A stretch of 64,000 nucleotides of DNA, taken from positions 119,434-183,433 of the forward strand of contig BGZK01001246.1 in NCBI GenBank assembly GCA_005406025.1, read 5' to 3'. A program made the translations under genes and the position numbers. Below the pieces are notes generated by a model. That model had not been told where the DNA came from. It saw only the letters and a program-made list of their open reading frames with translations, and ran no database searches. This DNA is from Eumeta japonica. Taxonomy: Eukaryota; Arthropoda; Insecta; Lepidoptera; Psychidae. Shown here in pieces: positions 11,903 through 23,169 of this stretch (positions are counted from its first letter, which is position 1; each line of letters opens with the position of its first letter).

Positions 11903-12965
11903 TTATTATGCGATCATTGAATATAATAGAGTAATTGCACGAATTTTCGTAACAATACTTAAATGTCCGAGGCATTTGCATTATTATTGTAATTTATTAA
12001 TACACTTCAAACTGAATATAAACGAATATAAACATTTCTTTTCAGACTTAAAAGTTATATTCATCATAACAATTATCACTTACAATGAATCTGAAAAAAA
12101 AAATCAGAAAAATTCTGATATATTTGATTTGTATGAAATATGCAATGAAATTCATTTTCGACATAAAATTAAAATTTTTGGATTGTATTTGTATATTTAA
12201 TTTAGAATTAAATAACTATTCAAAAACTCGTCCTAAGTTATGATTTCAAAGTATATTATTGCAAGCTAATATATCGCCAATGGAGAGGTTGCAATCAGAC
12301 GTGCTTTTTGTACACATTGTATAAAATCAAGAAAAAATTTTAGGAATAACAAATAAATATTAGGATCGAAATTTTTGCAGTATTTTTCTTTTCGTACGAA
12401 GCAATATTTTATTTGTAAGAAAAAAGAGTGACAATTACGTCACTTACCTCTCGCAATTGACAGTTAACTAACTATCAAGCGCAATCAAACAGTTATACAT
12501 GTTTGTCTCGCCAATATATTTCAATAACATAAATAACCATGGTTAATAATAGCATGAAAGGTCAAATGTTTAATATGTCATTAACGCCGTCTTTAGTTTT
12601 TAGCAAGTTTAGGCAACTATAATAAGAATAATCGTACATTACATGTGATATAATCATGTGAAAGGAACCCCCTTGAATTCTTTTTAATAAATTTGTCCAG
12701 TATACGATAAATAAAATTATTTTATTTTCGGTCAGATATACTTTTTTAACTGAGAATTTTGTTATTGATTTAATTTTCTGCCCTTTTTTCTTTAACCTAG
12801 AACGAAAAAAGATTAGACTACAGTACTCGTGTAGTTGACGATCACTAAACTACATAGGATGTAAAATTCAAATGAATTATTAGACTGGGTATTTTTGAAA
12901 GTCCATGACGAAAGAATCTCATTATACTAGAGGAATGGGTAATCAAAAAATACTAAAGTGATATA
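11903..12965. other. AT-rich flank of the Copia insertion
   Basis: No gene is recognised. A 74-codon plus frame at 11,976-12,200 is Lys/Ile/Asn-rich, as expected from AT-rich non-coding DNA. The last five bases before the element (12,966-12,970, TTATT) are the left target duplication. Confidence 0.4.
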
Positions 12966-12970
12966 TTATT

Positions 12971-13174
12971 TGTTGAAATTACAAGACACCCGTTCTTTAT
13001 TTGTTCTTTTAATTAATATTATGATTTTGTCTTGTTATTTAAAATTTATTAAAAAAAAAAAATTTAACTTGTCAGTTTGTTTAAAAATGTCAAATTGTGT
13101 ATGACATCTCTTTGTCTGGTTTATTTAATAAAAGATAATTAAATAAAACTGCGCTAAAGATATTAATTTCTATA
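12971..13174 (+). repeat. Copia 5' LTR
   Basis: It begins TGTTGAAATTACAAGACACC and ends ...TTTCTATA. It aligns over its full 204 bp with 17,364-17,567. The only differences flank the poly-A run: a run of twelve A here, ten A with one extra T on each side in the 3' copy. The LTR should hold the promoter and polyadenylation signal; an 'aataaaa' is visible near 13,127. Confidence 0.92.
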
Positions 13175-13190
13175 GGTTATGGGCCCAGGC
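13175..13190 (+). promoter_or_regulatory. Copia primer-binding site
   Basis: The sequence ggttatgggcccaggc starts at the first base after the 5' LTR. It matches the Drosophila copia primer site, which pairs with an internal part of the initiator methionine tRNA rather than with its 3' end (family knowledge). This supports priming by a tRNA half-molecule. Confidence 0.85.
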
Positions 13191-13212
13191 TTTGAATAAG
13201 AAAAAGATTAAT

Positions 13213-14621
13213 ATGACTTCAACAGTGAGTGCTACGAGATTTGAGCTTTGAATAAAGATAATTATGAAGCCTGGAAGATTCATGTAGAGGCATTATTAAT
13301 AAAAATGATTTGTGGGAATATGTGAATGGTGATAAATTGATTCCTGCTGTTGAAGATAACCAGAAGAGTATTGATGCAAGGAATGCTTGGATTAAAACTG
13401 ATCGTAAAGCTAAATCAGAAGTGATATTAGCGATTAGTTCAACGGAATTGCAGCATGTTCGAGGATGTAATACTTCTCGTGAGGTTTGGCAAAAACTTGC
13501 TTCAGTTTATGCATCTAAAGGACCTGCAAGAAAAGCTTTATTACTCAAACAACTTATGCTTCACAAGATGTCTGAAGGTGGTGATGTCAGGGATCATGTA
13601 AATAAATTTTCTGATATAGTTGATCGACTTGGAGCTATGGACATTCAAGTGAACAAGGATTTACTATCTATAATGTTATTATTTAGCCTCCCAGATAGCT
13701 ATGAAGGTTTTAAATGTGCAATTGAATCGCGTGATGAACTATTGGAGGTTGAAGCTCTCAAAGTAAAAATACTTGAGAAGAGTGAAGTAGGCTCAAATTC
13801 AGTGGTTGAGTTAGCTGGAAGTGTGAGAACTGAAAATCAGAAGAGTTATAAATATGAATTTAATGGGTATTGTTTTAAATGTGGGAAACAAGGACATAAG
13901 TCTCCTGAATGTCCAACACAATCCAAACCAAACAAACCAAATTTCAGAAGAAATGGACCAGATAAGCAGAATAAACAATACAGACAAGAAAAACAATGTG
14001 CTCAAGCAGATGATGATACTTTTGCAGTATATAATACTGAATTTGCTAGTATTATTCCAAGTAGTCGACCTTGGATACTTGACAGTGGCTGTACTACACA
14101 TTTATGTGGTGATAAGCAATTATTTAAGTCTTTTAATGAAGAAACTAATGGAAGAATCAATTTGGCTAGTCAAGCTAGCAGTGAAATCAAAGGAAAGGGA
14201 ACTGTTAATTTATTAGTTAGCAATGGTAAACAGCTGAGGTCAGTAGGTTTTTCAAATACATTATTTGTACCAGATCTTAGATCAAACTTAGTTTCAGTTG
14301 CTAAAATTACTAATAAGGATTGTGAAGTTTTATTTCGTAAAGATTCAGCGATGATTATGGATTCGACTGGAAATATTAAATTTGTAGCTGAAAGGCGTGG
14401 TGATCTCTATTATTTGCAAGAAGGAAACGAAGAAGCTGATATTGTTGAAGATAAAACTAATTCAGAGTTTTTAATGTGGCATTGTCGTATGGGCCATCTG
14501 AATGCTAATGATTTAGTTCGGGTTATTAATCAGAATACTACAAGTAAAATAACCTCTGAACAATTGACATGTTTGTCAAAATGTGAAGTATGTTTACGAG
14601 GCAAGATGACAAGGTTACCGT
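13213..14621 (+). pseudogene. Copia gag, protease and integrase N-terminus (frameshifted)
   Basis: Translation probably starts at ATG 13,213 (MTSTVSATRFEL). The frame is lost after 12 codons at a T-run (about 13,247), and a second shift follows at an A-run (13,301-13,305). From there it is open to 14,621. Gag shows typical Copia gag text (VWQKLASVYASKGPARKALL; MLHKMSEGGDVRDHVNKF). A CCHC zinc knuckle, CFKCGKQGHKSPEC, starts at 13,871. The protease active site DSG is at 14,081 (WILDSGCTTHLC). The integrase zinc-binding HHCC motif follows (H and H in WHCRMGHL, then CEVC) at about 14,475-14,595. Products would be nucleocapsid, the processing protease and the start of integrase. Confidence 0.9.
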
Positions 14622-15577
14622 TTTAGCAAGTGAACGGCAAAGTGAAGAAACTCTTGAAATAGTACATACAGATATTGTTGGACCGTTCAAGACTCAATCA
14701 GTAAACGGAGCAAGATACTTTATTACATTCATTGATGATCGATCTCGTTGGTGTGAAGTATACTTTCTTAAACAAAAGAGTGGTGCACTAGAAGCATTCA
14801 AGATGTATCAAACTCAAGCAGAACGTGTTACAGGGAAGAAGATCAAATATCTTCAAAGTGACAATGGTAAAGAGTATTGTAATGCTGAGATGGATAATTT
14901 CCTGCGTAATCAAGGTATTCAGCGTCGATTAAGTGTTGTAAGAACACCTCAGCAAAATGGTGTTGCTGAACGTTTTAATCGTACGATAGTAGAAATGGCA
15001 CGTTGTCTGTTACTTCAGTCAAGTTTATCAGACATGTTTTGGGCTGATGCTGTAGCTACAGCATGTCACTTAAGAAATAGATGTCCTTCAAGAAGTATCA
15101 ATGGGGATACTCCTTATCAGAGATGGTTCAACAGAGACAAAATGTCTTTAAATTATTTGCGAGCATTTGGATCAACTGTTTATGTTCTTGATAAAAATCC
15201 AGCAAAAGGTAAATTATCTGATAGATCAATGAAGGGAATCTTTGTAGGTTATCCACGTGAAACAAAAGGATATAGAATTTGGTTATCAGAGAGTAGAAAA
15301 TTTATTGTTGCTCGTGATGTAAAATTTATTGAAGATAATGTTACTACTATTTTAAAAAATCAAAAGATTGAACAGTTGATTATTAATGATTATGAAAATG
15401 AAAATAAACCATGGGTTGAATTGATAACAGGATTTGGAAATAATAATGAGATAGAAGCTCAAGCAGAAATACCAGAAGATTTAGAAGATAATGAAGAAAA
15501 TGAAAAGTCATCAGGTGTTCAATCATCTATTCATGAAACTCAAGAAGAGAGTCAAGAGAAGAAGCTAAAGAAGAAAA
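14622..15577 (+). pseudogene. Copia integrase catalytic core and C-terminus
   Basis: A one-base loss in the T-run at 14,621-14,624 separates this part from the preceding frame. The core carries the three acidic residues of retroviral-type integrases: D in HTDIVGPF, D in LQSDNGKEYC and E in QQNGVAERFNRT, followed by the GKLSDRSMKGIFVGYP text typical of Copia integrase C-termini. It inserts the cDNA copy into the chromosome. An acidic linker (NNEIEAQAEIPEDLEDNEEN) follows. The frame is lost at the A-run 15,574-15,577, where one extra A seems to be present. Confidence 0.9.
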
Positions 15578-16098
15578 CGAGGACCTGGAAGACCAAAATT
15601 AATTAAAACAGGTTTGAGAGGTCGTCCCAGAAAATTATTTTCAAAAGTTAATAATTGTGAAGTTCAAGAAAGGATTGATTGTAATTTTAATGAAGATAAT
15701 AATATATTTGTTGGAATAACTGAAGTTCAATTAGATGATGCTATGAATTCTCAAGAGAGTACTGATTGGAAAAGAGCAATTCAATCTGAAGTTATGAGTT
15801 TATTAAAAATGATACCTGGGATATTGTTAAATTACCTGAAGGTCAAAGTGTTGTTGGAAGTCGAATGATTTTAACAAATAAATTTGGATCAGATGGATTA
15901 ATTGAAAAAGAAAAGCTCGTATTGTAGCAAAGGTTATAGTCAGAAATATGGCATTGACTATAATCAAACTTTTGCTCCTGTTGCAAGAATGGAATCAGTG
16001 AGACTTTTATTTGCATTGTCTGCGGAGTTAAATCTGGAAATTAGACAATTTGATGTTGTGACTGCTTACCTAAATGGAACATTAGATGAAACAGTTTT
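15578..16098 (+). pseudogene. Copia reverse transcriptase, N-terminal part
   Basis: After the shift at 15,577 the frame reads GRPKLIKTGLRGRPRK (an AT-hook-like basic linker) and continues to an A-run at 15,805-15,809. Two further one-base losses fall at 15,911-15,914 and 15,929-15,931. Beyond these the reverse transcriptase starts clearly (KGYSQKYGIDYNQTFAPVAR; RQFDVVTAYLNGTLDETVF), including the aspartate of motif A in FDVVTAYLNG. The part ends at a T-run (16,095-16,100) with one extra T. Confidence 0.88.
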
Positions 16099-16571
16099 TT
16101 ATGGAAATTCCGGAAATGCTTTATCAAATTTTAACATGGATTATTGATGATAATCAAGTGACTGAGGATTTAAAAATTAAAGCTATAAAAATGTTGAAAT
16201 GTATTGAGGAAGGGGGTGATATTTGTAGATTAAAAAAGGCTCTTTATGGTCTCAAGCAAGCTGCTCGACAATGGAATGAAAAATTATCAAGAAAATTGGA
16301 AAGTATTGGACTCAAATCAACAAAAGCAGAGAGTTGTTTGTATTATGCTAAACGTGGTAAAGATATTTTATTATTATTAATTTATGTTGATGATTTTTTG
16401 GTTGCATCCTCAGACATATGTTGGATTGATGAAATAAAATGTAAACTTCAAGATGATTTTGAGATTAAAGATTTAGGTAATGCAAAACAATGTTTGGGAT
16501 TAGAGATAAATCAAACTAATGAATATATCTTTATTAATCAATCAAGATATATTATTAATTTACTTAAAAAA
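16099..16571 (+). pseudogene. Copia reverse transcriptase, catalytic half
   Basis: The frame from MEIPEML runs through CRLKKALYGLKQAARQWNEK and the catalytic YVDD box at 16,383-16,394 (LLIYVDDFLVASS), then DLGNAKQCLGLEI. These are the standard Copia reverse transcriptase blocks. The frame breaks at the A7 run 16,566-16,572, where one A appears surplus. All catalytic residues are present, so only the shifts prevent a functional reading. Confidence 0.9.
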
Positions 16572-17330
16572 ATATGAAATGAGTGAATGTAATCCAGTCA
16601 AAACACCAGGAGAAATACAAAAGAAGAAGACAAATTATTTAATAAACAAAGAAGAAATAGATAATAGATTTTATAGAGAAGTTATTGGAGCATTGATGTA
16701 TCTGGTGGTTGGAACTAGACCAGATATTGCTAATACTGTTTCAAGACTAGCTCAATTTGTAAATGAACCATGTCAGCAAGATTGGTTAGCAGTTAAAAGG
16801 ATTTTGAGGTATTTAGCTGGTACTTTAAAACTTGGAATATTTTATACAAAAAAGGATAAATCTATGATTGGTTATTGTGATGCTGATTGGGAGGTTGTCT
16901 TGAAGATCGTCGATCATATTCTGGATATGTATTTATATTAGCAGGGGGTGCTGTAAGCTGGAAATCACAGAAACAACGAACTGTAGCTCTTTCATCTACT
17001 GAATCAGAGTATGTTAGTTTATCAGAAGCTGTGAAAGAATTAATATATTTAAGAGGATTATTAATTGAAATTGAACAAGAAAAGTTTTCAAATATTGAAT
17101 TATTTATTGATAATTGTGGAGCTGAACAACTGGCTTCTAATCCTGTTTATCATGCACGCACAAAGCATATTGATATTCGTCATCACTTTATTAGAGATGT
17201 AGTTGAAAAAGGAATTGTAAAATTACATGATGTATCTACAAGTGAAATGATTGCAGATATTTTAACAAAGGCACTTCCAAGAGAATTACATGATAAATGC
17301 ATTCAAGGATTAGGACTTAAAATTATTTAA
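16572..17330 (+). pseudogene. Copia connection and RNase H domain
   Basis: It reads YEMSECNPVKTPG, then RFYREVIGALMYLVVGTRPDI and the RNase H residues: D in GYCDADW, E in SSTESEYVSLSEAVKEL, D in LFIDNCGAEQ, ending KHIDIRHHFIRD...ILTKALPRELH. One shift lies in the G-run at 16,889-16,891. The stop codon is at 17,328-17,330, 33 bp before the 3' LTR. RNase H removes template RNA during cDNA synthesis. Confidence 0.9.
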
Positions 17331-17351
17331 ATTATAATTATAACGTATGTC

Positions 17352-17363
17352 TTGAGGGGGGTG
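17352..17363 (+). other. Copia polypurine tract
   Basis: The sequence ttgaggggggtg lies immediately 5' of the right LTR start. The run of six G is the expected RNase H-resistant primer for plus-strand DNA synthesis. Confidence 0.8.
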
Positions 17364-17567
17364 TGTTGAAATTACAAGACACCCGTTCTTTATTTGTTCT
17401 TTTAATTAATATTATGATTTTGTCTTGTTATTTAAAATTTATTTAAAAAAAAAATTTTAACTTGTCAGTTTGTTTAAAAATGTCAAATTGTGTATGACAT
17501 CTCTTTGTCTGGTTTATTTAATAAAAGATAATTAAATAAAACTGCGCTAAAGATATTAATTTCTATA
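17364..17567 (+). repeat. Copia 3' LTR
   Basis: It starts TGTTGAAATT and ends TTTCTATA, followed by the right copy of the TTATT target duplication at 17,568-17,572. It is the same length as the 5' LTR and differs at only two positions beside the central A-run. Confidence 0.92.
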
Positions 17568-17572
17568 TTATT

Positions 17573-18277
17573 TAATAGTATCTAGTTAATATTATTTTGA
17601 AAAATATACTCGCAGCTCAATATCCTAAATCCATTATTATAATAACCTGTTCGCTTTTTAGATTTTCATGATCAATCCCCATCTAGACTCAGTTTATTTG
17701 TATTTCTAGTCTTGAATTTGGTCTATCACCATTTTTCTTAAACATTTCTAAGTTTTAAATTTTCATTTAATTGTGTATTAAATTAACGTATAAAAAACTA
17801 AGATGCCCGGATTAGATTTCTAAGGTCTATAATTCTGCTCTGCAACACGAACACTCTATAACTACCCACGCTTTATTCCAAAGAGCAAAATGCTTGAAGA
17901 ATCCCTGCGGATAGGTAAATTTATAATCATCAAGTGGTTAAGCAGAAGTTAGCACAACATATTTTCAACTTTTTAAATTATTAATTTAATAAATTAAATC
18001 AAATAATTAACTTGCAAATAAGTTGTAAATATTACAATTTACAAGCTTTTTTTAATCTATCATTTTTTTTTACATTCGGAGATTGTTCGAGAAGGCTAAT
18101 CAAGATAAATATATATACATATATGTATGTATGTATATTTTGGAGTTCGAGTGTTGGCAGACAATTTTTTGCGATAAGTGCTTTTACATGTCAAGTGCAA
18201 GCAAGTAAAATTGTTAAAGCTTTTTTTAGTGAATAAATGTATCTCAACGTTGCTGAATATCTATCTTGTACACTTAC
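17573..18277. other. AT-rich non-coding stretch
   Basis: No gene is recognised. It contains a short (TA/TG)-rich microsatellite at about 18,106-18,140. If the minus-strand exon at 18,278-18,448 is real, this stretch is the start of its downstream intron. Confidence 0.4.
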
Positions 18278-18448
18278 CTGCGTTTTTTGTTTTCTTACGA
18301 ATTCTTCAAATCTTCCATCCAAAAATATTTTATAGTAATCGCGTTTTATTCGACTGAAAATAAATCTGCCTAGCGTTAGATCCCATTCGCTCCATATATT
18401 TTCGGATGACGTAGCTTTATCGCCTTCGGCTACAATCACAAAGGCCCA
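18278..18448 (-). CDS. Candidate host coding exon, function unknown
   Basis: On the minus strand 57 codons are open between an AG (18,449-18,450, acceptor-like) and CAG followed by GTAAGTG (from 18,277), a consensus splice donor. The translation starts WAFVIVAEGD, continues NIWSEWDLTLGRF and KRDYYKIFLDGRFEEF, and ends KQKTQ. Aromatic and charged residues alternate as in a folded globular protein, unlike the Lys/Asn/Ile strings of chance frames here. An alternative inner acceptor ('tttattttcag') would start the exon at about codon 32. I do not recognise the family. No neighbouring exon was found, and the polypyrimidine tract before the outer AG is weak. Confidence 0.4.
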
Positions 18449-19572
18449 CTAGTTTACGAGCTCACCAAAGCAATAAATCCGTAATTAGACGCTTAATACG
18501 ACTGATTATGATCTAGACGGGCGAGCCGGGGCCGGCGGACGCGTTGCCCCTACGAAATTAGGACCATTTCATTCTTTGTGGCTTTTGTCACGGCCCCGTT
18601 CGCTTAATTGAGACATTTGCACAGAAATTACCATTAATACAGGCGTGATTAGGCGCTCGGAATTAGGTGAAGTTTATGGGTGCGTGCCGTTACTTAATCA
18701 CTTCGACTCCGAGGGATATGTATTGTTTGAAATTGTTTAAGGGTTGTATACTCGAATCTATGCGTTTCCTGTTTGATGGAGCTCACGAGCACTTGTATTG
18801 TTGGAAATACCCATTAGTGCCGTGTTGTGTGTATTTAACCGAGTTCCGATCCTAGTGCTCAATATAAAGGATGTGTCAACGACGTTACACAATTCAGGAG
18901 TACTAAGACTATGTTCTAAATGTTCAAAGGAAAACAGTGTAATCAAATCTAGAATCAATACTTGTATGCAAATTAGAATATTAATTCTAAATTCTTCAAG
19001 TTCTTAGGTAAATTAATTTAAAAAAATAATATAATTTGTACCTTTCAACATATAACTATAGTTGTGATAATTTTCTTAATAGATAAATTAAAGTTACTAA
19101 AGTCAAAACTTAAAGTAAAACTTTTGAAAATACTACAAAATCAGTTCATTTGAGTACAGTAGGATTTTCTTATAGAAAGCCACGAATTCGTCGCGGCATT
19201 AAAATTTTCAACTAATAATTTATGTTTTTGACTACTAAAAATTTTTTTTTTGATCTGCAATATTACGAAATTGAAAGAATTTAAAGCCAAATTAAGAGCT
19301 AGTTAATTTAATTATTATTTCACAAACAATTTATTTGATTGGGCTTAGGTCTCTAAAACAAAAAATTTAACAGTTATAATTTAATTTTTGTTGGAAAAAA
19401 AAAACATTATTAAGGAGGCGAGTCTATTTCAAAAGGCGCTGCATTAGAATTGATCAATAATAAATTTTCAACATAATTCAAATTATATCAAACGATCCGC
19501 GCTTCGGACAGGAGCTTAAGCTTCCATACCTGTACGATAATTGTTATCCGCTCGCAATCCATACTAGACCGG
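18449..19572. other. Non-coding stretch with a GC-rich, TAAT-containing block
   Basis: The block at 18,480-18,670 is far richer in GC than its surroundings (gggcgagccggggccggcgg) and holds several short 'taat'/'attag' motifs. It is not similar to any repeat in the window, so it may be a conserved non-coding element; that is inference from composition alone. From 18,670 on no gene is recognised. Confidence 0.3.
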
Positions 19573-19729
19573 CAGACCAATTCTGTAAACTTTAAATGAT
19601 TCAATTGCCGTAGTTATGACGTCACAATTACGTCGAAATGAAAAGGGTTGCCGCCGCACTCTCGACTGATGCAAATATGACGTCATAACGATACCTACTG
19701 AGCCTTTTTAAGTTTATAGAATTGGTCTG
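19573..19729. mobile_element. 157-bp foldback MITE with TGACGTCA motifs
   Basis: The 20-bp left arm cagaccaattctgtaaactt (19,573-19,592) pairs with the right arm at 19,710-19,729 with one mismatch. Pairing resumes inside around 'ttatgacgtca', which occurs once in each orientation near the centre. There is no coding capacity. Palindromic CRE-like TGACGTCA sites inside are notable but may simply be part of the fold. Confidence 0.6.
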
Positions 19730-22700
19730 CAGCACGGAGAGAGTGATTTAGGTGTAAGCCTAAGGTTAAACTGGGTGCGACCTGAAATGGATAGACTGTG
19801 GGAGGTAGCTCCTATACTGTTGCTAATGTACTGGGTGGCGCAAATGCGATAAAACAAAATAGTTACATCTATAGACGTTTGATGTTTATCATTTCTTAAG
19901 CATTGCTTTGATATTTCACAAAATTCTGACGATACTTAAATTGATTCATTTTGCTTACCTTAACATTGAGATGCTATCTCATTTTGAACTTATGCATTCT
20001 TCGAACTTTCTGCGATCACTATTTATAAAAGCTTATCTTCAGTTCATGTTAAAACTTTAAATTTATTACATATATTGAAAAACATATTTTCTCTACGGTA
20101 ATATTAACATATATTTTTGTCTCATTAAATAAACAGCAATCATATAAAACACTAACGTTATCAAAATACCAATTAAAATAAACAAGTCCATCTTAATAAT
20201 CACTATTAATTAAATCAAACATTAATTAGATTAATTATAACTATTCGTTTTCCTGAAAAAAATTCAATACAGTCTCCTAATAACTCTTTTAACTTAAAAA
20301 AATAGCTATTGGATAGCTTATATTAAAAATCAATTTTTTATTGTACTGAACATACAAAATGCCTATTGCCAACAGTCCTCACTCAATCGTTCCAACACTG
20401 CCGAGATACGAAGGGGAAAATCAAAAATTCCATTTTATATGTCAGGCTATTACCGCTAAGTGCTACAAGAGCGCTCTATCGTATCCCCTAATAAAAGCCT
20501 ATCACCCATTCGGTACACGTCCGTCTCTCGATTCCGACGGCACGTAGTTTACTTACCCGCTCCCAAAGAAAAGTTTTATTGCTTTCGGGCTTCGTAATTG
20601 TAATGGAGCCGAAACTTTTCACTTTACGCAGGCGCGTATACGGCGCGGGAGAACCATCACGGCGCGCGCGCCGCAAACGTTCGGGCTCGCGAGTTGGATG
20701 TGTTTCTCGTTTCTGTTTGAGAAATTCGCGAGCCTAGCTGGAGATTATAAAACACGTGAAAGCTTTGAAAGTTCACATTTTATTTTTTTCGTGTAAAAGC
20801 ATCTCACGAAAGCTTACTATAGTGTTGTGTCGTATCTATAGACCTTTTTAATTATAGCATGGGAAATAGTATAAATATAAATGAAACTATCTTTGTAATC
20901 ATAGGTTGTGATGGTGAGAAGCTGTCTAGCAAAAACCTAGGTCATGCTAAAGCGTTAAACTCTATCTTCTGTACTTACTGCTTGCACGGAGAACGAGAAA
21001 GATAGAGAGAGAGCCGCCCGGTTGCTAAATGCTTTAAAAATACGTGAAAATATTTTCGATGAAATATTCGAAGAAAAGAAATAGGTAATAAGGCTATGTA
21101 ACATCTAAAAAAACCGAAAATAATTAAAAAATAGTTGGGGTAGTACGAAAAATGTAAAATGGTAATGAAATACTAAGGAAATTTTTGTTTTCTCTCCTCT
21201 TCATCTTACCGTGACGGGGAACTTAGTGACCTAGAAATCGACATATTCAGGAGAATTACAGATGAACTAGAAATAAGTGCCACGATATAGGTAATATCTT
21301 TGGCCTCAGAGGACGTCAAGAAGGGGCAAAGCAGCGGGTATGCTGTGCCGGAATATTTTGGTTTTCCCTCGCGACCATGGGCGACTCGTCACTTTCAGCA
21401 CGGTATGCGTTTGTCGACGGCGAGGAGTCGCTCACTACCACTTTTTGGACCAAAACTTGCTCTACTCAGATGGAAAGCATGAATAAAAACGCTTTTGAGC
21501 CTCAAATTGAAGACGTTCATCTTACCTTTATAAGTCCAAAATGACAAGGTTTTCGTGAGTTATTTCTGAAAGCTGATCCCTGATCATGAAGAAAAGTTGT
21601 TTGTTCGAGGAAACCATCGCCAATAGGGAAATAAAAAAAATGCGAAATTATCCATGGTTTCGATACACGCATGATAAAGAGGGATGTCTCAGTGATTTTG
21701 ATCTGTAAGAATCAAACGTAGCCCGATTAACCGGTATCAGGTACCTGTTATCTAGTAGAATTTCCATCACGTAAACAAAAAAAAGAATTGTCCTAGAAAA
21801 TGAGTTATGGATCCAAAGAAAGATAAGGGAAAACTGAGTAAGTACGTAAAAATAGGACAGTTTTTTGAATTACTTAAAGTCCTTTAACATAACACATAAA
21901 GGTTATGATTTGTGAAAAAGATGAAGCAGCATGTGAGTGCTTTGATATAAACAAAAAAAAAAATGCAACCGCCATCACCAATAAAATTCTCTGAAAAATG
22001 ATGCGTGGTTGACAAAGTCGATGATCGAAGTTCACTTAAAATATAATTTTCAGTGGATACGGAATTTTTAGATTTCTTATAAAATTAAGTATAACTCACA
22101 AGATTTGCCCAATTTGCCCAGCCGGGCTAAAAGCTAGGTACGCCCTTGCTTACTCACACACTATAATCAATTATCGTTGTATTTAGAAAAAGTGGTCGAT
22201 AATTTTGAATGCATTAATATAATATAAGCAAAGTGTTTTCATAATTGTAGGATTCGTTTCATTGTAAAACGCTCATCATAAAAGTCACACTTCTCGAAAC
22301 AAACAAACGGAAAATTATTTCGACGGAATCTCATCGTTTCAAGACGAATCATCCGAGAAACGTCTCCACGATTCTCATTTTATCTCTTTGAATCTCCAAA
22401 GGAATACAACGGCGATACTTATTCTCGGCGCGAATTCGCATCCTTATAGGATTCAATTTAGATCCAACACGAAATCCTATTATTTACTGCAAGGTGTCGG
22501 GGACTTAAGTAACCGTGGCGTCTTCGAATGCTGCGCCGTGGCAGCGCAATAAATTACACAAAGCTGATTTAGGTACACGTACGCGAGAGGGGGCGAGGAT
22601 ATTGGGGAAAACTGGAAAACTTCGCGGGAAGCTCATAGCGAAAGCGCGGCCCGTCCGGCGCACGCTTATGAAAAAGTTTGCGCCGCGCGAAGTTATAATC

Positions 22701-23169
22701 CGAATATGTCATCGTAAGTGACGTTGCGTTGCGATTCGTTTTGTCTGTAGACGTTTCGCCTGTACGCTGAAAAACGAATACGTGCAAGTTTTTTTTCTTT
22801 GGGTAATGCTCCTAACAAACTTCATTTTCATGTAAATCTAGACTGTGTATCCATTTTCGGTCCACTCAAGTCTGCTATTCGCTATGGTCTTTAGTCAACA
22901 CTGAAGTCGTTCTATTGGAGATCTCAGTTTTATATTTGATTTATTTTTGACTCATTTTTATGTTTTTTCAAAGTTAATATTGCAGAAACTAATAACCAAG
23001 TTACGCTAAATTTGTAGATCGACGGACGCAAAGACAATATTTGATCACTTCACATAATATTTATTCCTTTATCTATTGGATAGCCAGTTTTACATTCTAT
23101 AGTATTGCAAATAATTGATACATTATTTCCGTAAAACAAATTGTTATTTTAAATTATTATTGGCGTCAT
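19730..23169. other. Non-coding stretch with GC-rich islands
   Basis: No gene is recognised. A GC-rich island at 20,550-20,760 contains ggcgcgcgcgccg and a hairpin (ggctcgcga...tcgcgagcc, about 20,682-20,742), plus a minus-strand GTAAGT donor at 20,551-20,556. Another mixed island spans 22,320-22,780. At 22,120-22,150 'gggctaaaagctaggtacgcc' resembles the end of a DNA transposon (reverse complement ggcgtacctag), but no partner end was found. Confidence 0.35.

Larger units (their letters stand above)
12971..17567 (+). mobile_element. Copia (Ty1/copia) LTR retrotransposon, full length
   Basis: This 4,597-bp element has two 204-bp LTRs, a 5-bp target duplication (TTATT at 12,966-12,970 and 17,568-17,572), a primer-binding site directly after the left LTR and a G-rich polypurine tract directly before the right LTR. 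The internal part encodes, in order, gag with a zinc knuckle, aspartic protease, integrase, reverse transcriptase and RNase H. This order (integrase before reverse transcriptase) defines the Copia superfamily. The LTRs differ only at two positions bordering an A-run, so insertion looks recent. The single expected polyprotein frame is nevertheless interrupted by ten one-base shifts, each in a homopolymer, with no nonsense substitution seen otherwise. Confidence 0.95.

Noticed and set aside
13811..14101. 96-codon open frame on the minus strand inside Copia
   Set aside because: It is the antisense of the gag/protease coding region and has no independent motif.
22100..22150. tRNA-like or transposon-end motif 'gggctaaaagctaggtacgcc'
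   Set aside because: It does not fold as a tRNA (no B-box) and no matching inverted end lies within several kilobases.
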